NCBI RefSeq assembly: GCF_024666595.1
Contig: NZ_CP088296.1
Coordinates: 248,001 to 312,000 of the forward strand
Source of the DNA: Sphingomonas sp. J315
GTDB taxonomy: Bacteria > Pseudomonadota > Alphaproteobacteria > Sphingomonadales > Sphingomonadaceae
DNA length: 64,000 bases
Direction: 5' to 3'
Below are positions 59,682 to 64,000 of this stretch, in pieces. Below the pieces are notes generated by a model. It was not told the DNA's origin. It worked only from the letters and a program-made list of their open reading frames with translations, and ran no database searches. The translations under genes were made by a program, and so were the position numbers. The stretch's first letter is position 1, and every line of letters starts with the position of its first letter.

Positions 59682-60533
59682 TCAGGCGAACAGCGCCCCG
59701 ATCAACTCCCCGACCTTCGCGTGCGCCGCATTCGCCTTGGCCGAATCCAGCCCGGGCGCATCGAGGTAGCAGGCGATCAGAATCGGCTTGCGCCCCGGCG
59801 GGGTCGCGATCGCGATGTCGTTGAAATAACCCTCGCCACTCGTCCCGGTCTTGTCCCCGACCCGCCAGCTCTTGGGCAGCCCGGCGCGCAGCCGGTCCTT
59901 GCCGGTCGGCGATGCTTCCATCCAGCCGATCAGCTTCGCGCGCGACGCGGGCGACAGGACATCGCCGAGCAGCAGCCGGTTCATCAGCCACAGCATTGCC
60001 TCGGGCGTCGTCGTATCGCGCACCTCGCCATTACGGACATTGTTGAGCGACGGCTCGTCGCGGTCCGACCGGGTGAGCTGATCGCCCGCGTCACGGACGA
60101 ACTTGGTCAGCCCGCGCGGTCCTGAAATCTGCCCGAACAACAGGTTCGCGGCGCTGTTGTCGCTCATCACCACCGCAGCTTCGCACAGCACCTCGATCGA
60201 CAGCGCCCCCTTGGCCAGGTTCGCGCGCACCACTGGCGCATAGTCGAGCAGGTCGGCCTCGCCGAAACGGATCTCACGCGACAAGTCGAGTTCGCCGCGA
60301 TCCACCCGCGCCAGCACCGCAGCAACCAGCGGCACCTTGAAGGTCGAGCACATCGCGAACCGCGCCTCGGCCCCGTCCGAATAGCGTCGCCCGGTACCGC
60401 TGTCATAGACAGCCAGCCCCAGCCGCCCGCCGGTCTCGGCACGGATGCGGTCGAACGGCCCGATCTTCTGCGCAAAGGCGGGAGCGGCGGCGAGCGCGGC
60501 GGCGCCCGCAATCACGGTACGGCGAGTCGTCAT
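59682..60533 (-). CDS. Class A beta-lactamase with Tat-like signal
   Basis: 283 residues from ATG 60533 (three ATG codons in a row, 60539, 60536 and 60533, precede the signal; the last has the best ribosome spacing). Signal: TTRRTVIAGAAAL with a twin-Arg pair. Active-site motifs are complete: FAMCSTFKVPL (SxxK), VMSDNSAANLL (SDN), RDEPSLNNV (Glu of the ExxLN motif), GDKTGTSGEG (KTG). Should hydrolyse beta-lactams in the periplasm; spectrum unknown. Overlaps the ferredoxin stop, so it shares the transcript of the cysteine desulfurase operon. Confidence 0.93.
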   Translation of the reverse strand: MTTRRTVIAGAAALAAAPAFAQKIGPFDRIRAETGGRLGLAVYDSGTGRRYSDGAEARFAMCSTFKVPLVAAVLARVDRGELDLSREIRFGEADLLDYAPVVRANLAKGALSIEVLCEAAVVMSDNSAANLLFGQISGPRGLTKFVRDAGDQLTRSDRDEPSLNNVRNGEVRDTTTPEAMLWLMNRLLLGDVLSPASRAKLIGWMEASPTGKDRLRAGLPKSWRVGDKTGTSGEGYFNDIAIATPPGRKPILIACYLDAPGLDSAKANAAHAKVGELIGALFA

Positions 60534-60535
60534 CA

Positions 60536-60871
60536 TCATCGTCCCTGCATATCGCGATGTTCTGAAGGCAGGCTGACTGTAAGCCCGTCCAGCTCGTGGG
60601 TCAGCACGATCTGGCACGACAATCGGCTGGTCCGGCTTGCACCCACGGCAAGGTCGAGCATATCCTCCTCCTCCTCGCTCGCGCGCGGCAACCGGACGAA
60701 ATCCTCCGCCGCGACGATGACGTGACAGGTGGAGCAGGCCATCTGTCCCTCGCACGTCCCCTCCAGCGGCATGCCCCGCGCCTGGCCGATCTCGAGCAGC
60801 CGGTCGCCCGCTGCGGCCTCTGCCTCGACCGCCAGATCGCCCTCGGGGGTCAGGAACCGCACCCGGATCAT
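60536..60871 (-). CDS. 2Fe-2S ferredoxin (adrenodoxin type)
   Basis: 111 residues. Cluster ligands: CEGQMACSTC gives three Cys (C-x5-C-x2-C) and RLSCQIVLT the fourth. The ISC-type ferredoxin in Fe-S assembly has this pattern. ATGA overlap with the upstream desulfurase gene supports a role as electron donor in cluster assembly (inference). Confidence 0.9.
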   Translation of the reverse strand: MIRVRFLTPEGDLAVEAEAAAGDRLLEIGQARGMPLEGTCEGQMACSTCHVIVAAEDFVRLPRASEEEEDMLDLAVGASRTSRLSCQIVLTHELDGLTVSLPSEHRDMQGR

Positions 60872-61962
60872 GCCGCGATCCTTTGGGCGCGCGCTGCGGC
60901 ATCGATGCGCTGGATGGCGTCCAACAATTGCTCCTCACTCGTGTACCGGCCGAACCCAAGCCGGATGCTCGACCGCGCCTCGGCATCGCTCAGGCCCAGC
61001 GCCTTCAACACATGGCTCGGCCGTCCCGATCCGCTGGCGCAGGCCGATCCCGCCGAAAACGCGATGTCGCGCAGCTCCGACATCAACCGCGCGACGTCCA
61101 GCCCCGGATAGCGCAGGTTGAGATTGCCCGGATAGCGCTCATCCTTCGACCCGTTGAGCGTCCACCCCGCACTGCCCAATGCCTGAAACCCCGCCCGAAA
61201 CAGCTGCGCGACATGCGCGCGATCCGCGCCGAACCGCTGCTTGGCCAGCGCCGCCGCCGCCCCGAACCCCGCGCAAAGTGCAGGCGACAACGTCCCCGAC
61301 CGACCGCCCGGCTCCTGCCCGCCGCCATGCAGCAGCGGCTCAATTTCGACGCCGTCGCGCACCCACAAGGCCCCCACGCCCTTCGGCCCGTGGATCTTGT
61401 GCGCCGACACCGCGACCAGATCGACGCCATCTGGGATCGCGACCCGCCCGAAGCCCTGCACCGCATCGACCAGCATCAACGCGCCCGCCGCCTTGGCCAG
61501 TTCGGCAATCTCCTCGACCGGCTGGATCACCCCGATCTCGTTATTGACCAGCATCGCCGCGACGAGTCCCGTACCCGGCCCGATCGCCGCGCGCGCGGCG
61601 TTGAGGTCGATCAGCCCCTCTGGCCCGACCGGCAACACCGTCACCTCGCGCCCGCGCCGCGCCTCCGCCGCCACCGTGTCGAGCACGGCGGCATGTTCGG
61701 TGGCGATCGTCACGATCCCGCCGCTGCTGCCCTTGATCGCCCAGTTCAGCGCCTCGGTCGCGCCACTGGTGAAGCTCACCGTGCCGCCATCCGGCATCAG
61801 CCCCGCGACCGCCGCGCGCGCCACCTCGACCGCCGCCTTGGCCTTGCGCCCCGCGGCATGCGCCGAGTGCGGATTGGCGAAATCGTCGCCCAGCCAGGGC
61901 AGCATCGCGTCGCGCGCCTCGGGCGCCAGCGGCGTGGTCGCCTGATAATCGAGATAGATCAT
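60868..61962 (-). CDS. Cysteine desulfurase (IscS/NifS family), copy 1
   Basis: 364 residues from ATG 61962. Family motifs: IYLDYQATTPLAPEA, ATEHAAVLDT, Asp-Gln region LVDAVQGFGRV (PLP), AVSAHKIHGPKGVGALWV (PLP-Lys), and SAGSACASGSGRPSHVLKALG carrying the catalytic Cys. Frees sulphur from cysteine for Fe-S clusters. Its ATG overlaps the TGA of copy 2 (ATGA). Two adjacent paralogues plus a ferredoxin form one unit. Confidence 0.93.
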   Translation of the reverse strand: MIYLDYQATTPLAPEARDAMLPWLGDDFANPHSAHAAGRKAKAAVEVARAAVAGLMPDGGTVSFTSGATEALNWAIKGSSGGIVTIATEHAAVLDTVAAEARRGREVTVLPVGPEGLIDLNAARAAIGPGTGLVAAMLVNNEIGVIQPVEEIAELAKAAGALMLVDAVQGFGRVAIPDGVDLVAVSAHKIHGPKGVGALWVRDGVEIEPLLHGGGQEPGGRSGTLSPALCAGFGAAAALAKQRFGADRAHVAQLFRAGFQALGSAGWTLNGSKDERYPGNLNLRYPGLDVARLMSELRDIAFSAGSACASGSGRPSHVLKALGLSDAEARSSIRLGFGRYTSEEQLLDAIQRIDAAARAQRIAA

Positions 61963-62981
61963 GCCGCCCGCGCCCGCGCTTCGTCGGCGATGTCGCACCA
62001 AGCTGCGGCGAAGGCATCGACCTCCGCCTCGGTCGTGCCGCGCCCGAAACTCACCCGCACCACCTCACGCAGCGCCGGCTCATCCCAGCCCATCGCGCTC
62101 ATCACATGGCTCGGGCGCAGGCTTCCCGAGGCGCAGGCACTCCCCGCCGACACCGAAATCCCCGCCATGTCGAACCGGATCAGCTGCGCCGCCGACGACA
62201 CGCCCGGCATGCGATACGCGCCGATCAGCGGGCTGCGCGAATTCGCCGCGCCCACCACCTCGACGCCCGGCAACGCCGCCTCCAGCCGCGCGCGCAGCGT
62301 GTAGAGCCGGTCCATCTCCTCCGGCACCTCCACCGCCGCGGCAAAACCCAGCGCTCCGGGCAGATTCTCGGTCCCCGCGCGATAGCCCTTTTCCTGCCCG
62401 CCCATCGGCAACAGCTTGGCAAAGTCGCGCACGAACAACGCGCCGATCCCCGGCGGTCCGCCGCGCTTGTGCGCCGAGACCGCGACCAGATCGGCATGGC
62501 GCAGCACCGCCGCCGACGCCCGCGCCGGCATCTGCGCCGCATCGACCAACAGGATGCCGCCCGCCGCCTTCACGATCTGCCCGATCGCCTCGATCGGCTG
62601 AATCACCCCGGTCTCGCTATTGGTCCGCTGCACGCACAGCAGCACCCCCGGCCCGATCGCGTCGCGCAGCGCATCGAGGTTCAGCGTCCCGTCGCTCAGG
62701 ACCGGCAGCACCTTCGCGCCCTCCGAATGGCGCAGCACCGCATCATGCTCGACCGCAGTGATCAACCGCCGCTCCGCCATCGACCGGCGCAGCGCCAGAT
62801 ACAGCGATTCGCTCGCTCCGCTGGTCAGCACCACCTCATGCGCCCAGCCATAGGCCGCCGCGATCCGCGCCCGCGCATCCTCCAGCGCCGCACGCGCCGC
62901 GCGCCCTTCGGCATGCGGCGAGGATGGATTGGCCCAGCGACGCATCCCTTCCTCCACCGCGGCAATCGCCTCCGGCAGCAT
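61959..62981 (-). CDS. Cysteine desulfurase family protein, copy 2 (start uncertain)
   Basis: Motifs as in copy 1: LITAVEHDAVLRH, LVDAAQMPA (PLP), AVSAHKRGGPPGIGALFV (Lys) and SAGSACASGSLRPSHVMSAMG (Cys). The family N-terminus RIYLDHAATTPM is encoded in frame upstream to at least 63014, but no ATG, GTG or TTG lies in that frame, so 62981 truncates the protein. Adding one G to the four-G run at 63023-63026 would connect a TTG at 63037 and give MERFPLTDRIYLDH. Likely a further sequence error. About 18 residues may be missing. Confidence 0.85.
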   Translation of the reverse strand: MLPEAIAAVEEGMRRWANPSSPHAEGRAARAALEDARARIAAAYGWAHEVVLTSGASESLYLALRRSMAERRLITAVEHDAVLRHSEGAKVLPVLSDGTLNLDALRDAIGPGVLLCVQRTNSETGVIQPIEAIGQIVKAAGGILLVDAAQMPARASAAVLRHADLVAVSAHKRGGPPGIGALFVRDFAKLLPMGGQEKGYRAGTENLPGALGFAAAVEVPEEMDRLYTLRARLEAALPGVEVVGAANSRSPLIGAYRMPGVSSAAQLIRFDMAGISVSAGSACASGSLRPSHVMSAMGWDEPALREVVRVSFGRGTTEAEVDAFAAAWCDIADEARARAA

Positions 62982-63116
62982 CGGGGTGGTCGCGGCATGG
63001 TCGAGATAGATGCGGTCAGTCAGGGGAACCGTTCCAATTGCTTGTCGGGGCGTGCGGACTATATAGCCTGCACCCGTTTCCGCGCTACCGCGCGCCCATC
63101 ACAGAGCAGGTGCATT

Positions 63117-63772
63117 TTGCCCGAAGTCATCATCCCCGGTCCCGAAGGCCGCCTCGAAGGGCGTTTCGCCCCCGCCCCCGCCCCCGCGCACCGGTCGCGA
63201 TGATCCTGCATCCGCATCCCAATGCCGGCGGCACGATGAACAACCGCATCGTGCAGGAACTGTACAAGACCTTCCAGCGCCGCGGCTTCGCGACGTTGCG
63301 CTTCAACTTCCGCGGCGTCGGCAAGAGCCAGGGCACGTTCGACAACGGCATCGGCGAGCTGAGCGACGCGGCATCGGCGCTCGACTGGGTGCAGAGCTTC
63401 CACCCCGAAGCCTCGACCACCTGGATCGCGGGCGTCAGCTTCGGCGCATGGATCGGCATGCAGCTGCTGATGCGCCGCCCCGAAATCCGCGGCTTCATCT
63501 CGGTCGCGCCGCCGGCGAACATGTACGACTTCACCTTCCTCGCCCCCTGCCCCAGCTCGGGCATCATCATCCAGGGTGAGGGCGATGAGGTCGTGACGCC
63601 GGGCGCGGTGCAGAAGCTGGTCGACAAGCTGCGCACGCAAAAGCACATCACGATCCACCACGACACGATTCCGCACGCCAACCATTTCTTCGAACACGAA
63701 ATGGACCAGCTGATGCGCAGCGTGGACAATTATCTCGACATGCGCCTCGACCCCAATTCGCCGATCCGGTGA
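63117..63772 (+). CDS. Alpha/beta hydrolase (one frameshift)
   Basis: About 218 codons from TTG 63117 (MPEVIIPGPEGRLEGRF). The frame breaks among three runs of five C (63169-63185). With one extra C it reads PAPRAPVAMILHPHPNAGGTMNN and continues: LRFNFRGVGKSQGTFDNG, catalytic Ser in IAGVSFGAWIGMQ, Asp in QGEGDEVVTPG, and His in IPHANHFFEHEM. This is the small YbbA-like alpha/beta hydrolase family. Divergent from the desulfurase operon. Probably intact in the organism. Confidence 0.85.
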
Positions 63773-63775
63773 CAT

Positions 63776-63915
63776 TCAGATCCTCCCCGGAGCGGGGAGG
63801 GGGACCGCCGCCGAAGGCGGTGGTGGAGGGGGCCCGAGGCAAGCGAATTGCTTCGAGCAGGGCCCCCTCCGTCAGCGCTGCGCGCTGCCACCTCCCCGTT
63901 CCGGGGAGGATTTTG
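63776..63915 (-). repeat. Dispersed palindromic repeat, copy 2
   Basis: Read on the minus strand it is built as CCTCCCCGG.CGGGGAGG, TGGCAGC...GACGGAGGGGG, then GGCCCCCTCCACCACC...GGCGGTCCCCCTCCCC, closing with another CCTCCCCG/CGGGGAGG stem. The inner modules match the copy at 29819-29988. It lies between the hydrolase and the last gene start. Confidence 0.75.
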
Positions 63916-63952
63916 GCTATGCTTTCCGCACGCCCCGAAGCATGATCGCGCC

Positions 63953-64000
63953 ATGAAGCAATCCACCGCGATCAAGATCGCCGCCGGCGTCGCCGCTGCC
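63953..64000 (+). CDS. Start of an exported protein, truncated by the window
   Basis: ATG 63953 begins a frame open to the window end: MKQSTAIKIAAGVAAA, a basic N-terminus followed by a small-residue hydrophobic stretch, as in a signal peptide or membrane anchor. Nothing else can be said. Confidence 0.5.
   Translation, partial: MKQSTAIKIAAGVAAA

Overview
The window is GC-rich, gene-dense chromosomal DNA from an alphaproteobacterium, most likely a sphingomonad (Sphingomonas or a close relative). The evidence is a ChpT phosphotransferase of the CtrA phosphorelay, an RpoH heat-shock sigma factor, a short (about 97 nt) SRP RNA beside dnaX, a long-plug TonB-dependent receptor paired with a GH144-type glycosidase, and intergenic palindromic repeats of a kind I associate with sphingomonads. 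Assignment below order level is inference. I found no tRNA, rRNA, CRISPR array, prophage, insertion sequence or replication origin.

Layout. 1-345: end of a prolyl-4-hydroxylase-like oxygenase. 386-4547: minus-strand unit of an EAL phosphodiesterase, a TPR hybrid histidine kinase and a CheY-like receiver. 4548-5192: gene-poor stretch with a possible 17-codon ORF and a terminator. 5193-6795: membrane-anchored SET-domain protein and a small SPFH-tail protein. 6797-11267: secreted protein, CHASE4/HAMP kinase and a receiver-GGDEF-EAL protein, so the first 11 kb is rich in cyclic-di-GMP signalling. 11500-16282: two LacI-type operators, the TonB receptor and GH144 lipoprotein. 16445-24814: lepA, a phosphohistidine phosphatase, a beta-propeller protein, CsgG-like protein, MoxR ATPase, Asp/Asn hydroxylase and quinone oxidoreductase. 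24777-29814: leuC-small ORF-leuD, an epimerase and a membrane-bound wHTH regulator. 29989-32379: scoA-lipoprotein phosphatase-scoB. 32616-35630: outer-membrane barrel, small membrane proteins, gamma carbonic anhydrase, nitronate monooxygenase. 35689-41976: def, recR, fmt, truA, an rRNA/tRNA methyltransferase, nnr, ampD. 42031-48364: cheAWYBR operon and a divergent HTH regulator. 48526-57106: rtcB, GST, trhO, chpT, a serine hydrolase, a JAMM protein, rluD, rpoH, mtgA. 57200-63772: ybaB-dnaX, SRP RNA, class A beta-lactamase, ferredoxin, two cysteine desulfurases and an alpha/beta hydrolase. A new gene starts at 63953.

A dominant technical feature is that at least seven otherwise normal genes (TonB receptor, beta-propeller, fmt twice, truA, cheB, trhO, alpha/beta hydrolase) carry single-base frameshifts. 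Almost all lie in runs of C or G where a change of one base restores the family sequence. Because fmt and truA are housekeeping genes, sequencing or assembly error is more likely than real decay, and these genes should be read as probably intact.

Functional themes: c-di-GMP and two-component signalling, chemotaxis under possible CtrA control with chpT nearby, glucan uptake and hydrolysis, ketone-body and leucine metabolism, tRNA and rRNA modification, and Fe-S cluster assembly. The most unusual genes are the PQ-loop-like membrane/SET fusion, the HAD lipoprotein between scoA and scoB, the wHTH regulator with a polytopic glycine-rich tail, and the CheA with an extra CheW-like domain and a dead receiver-like tail.
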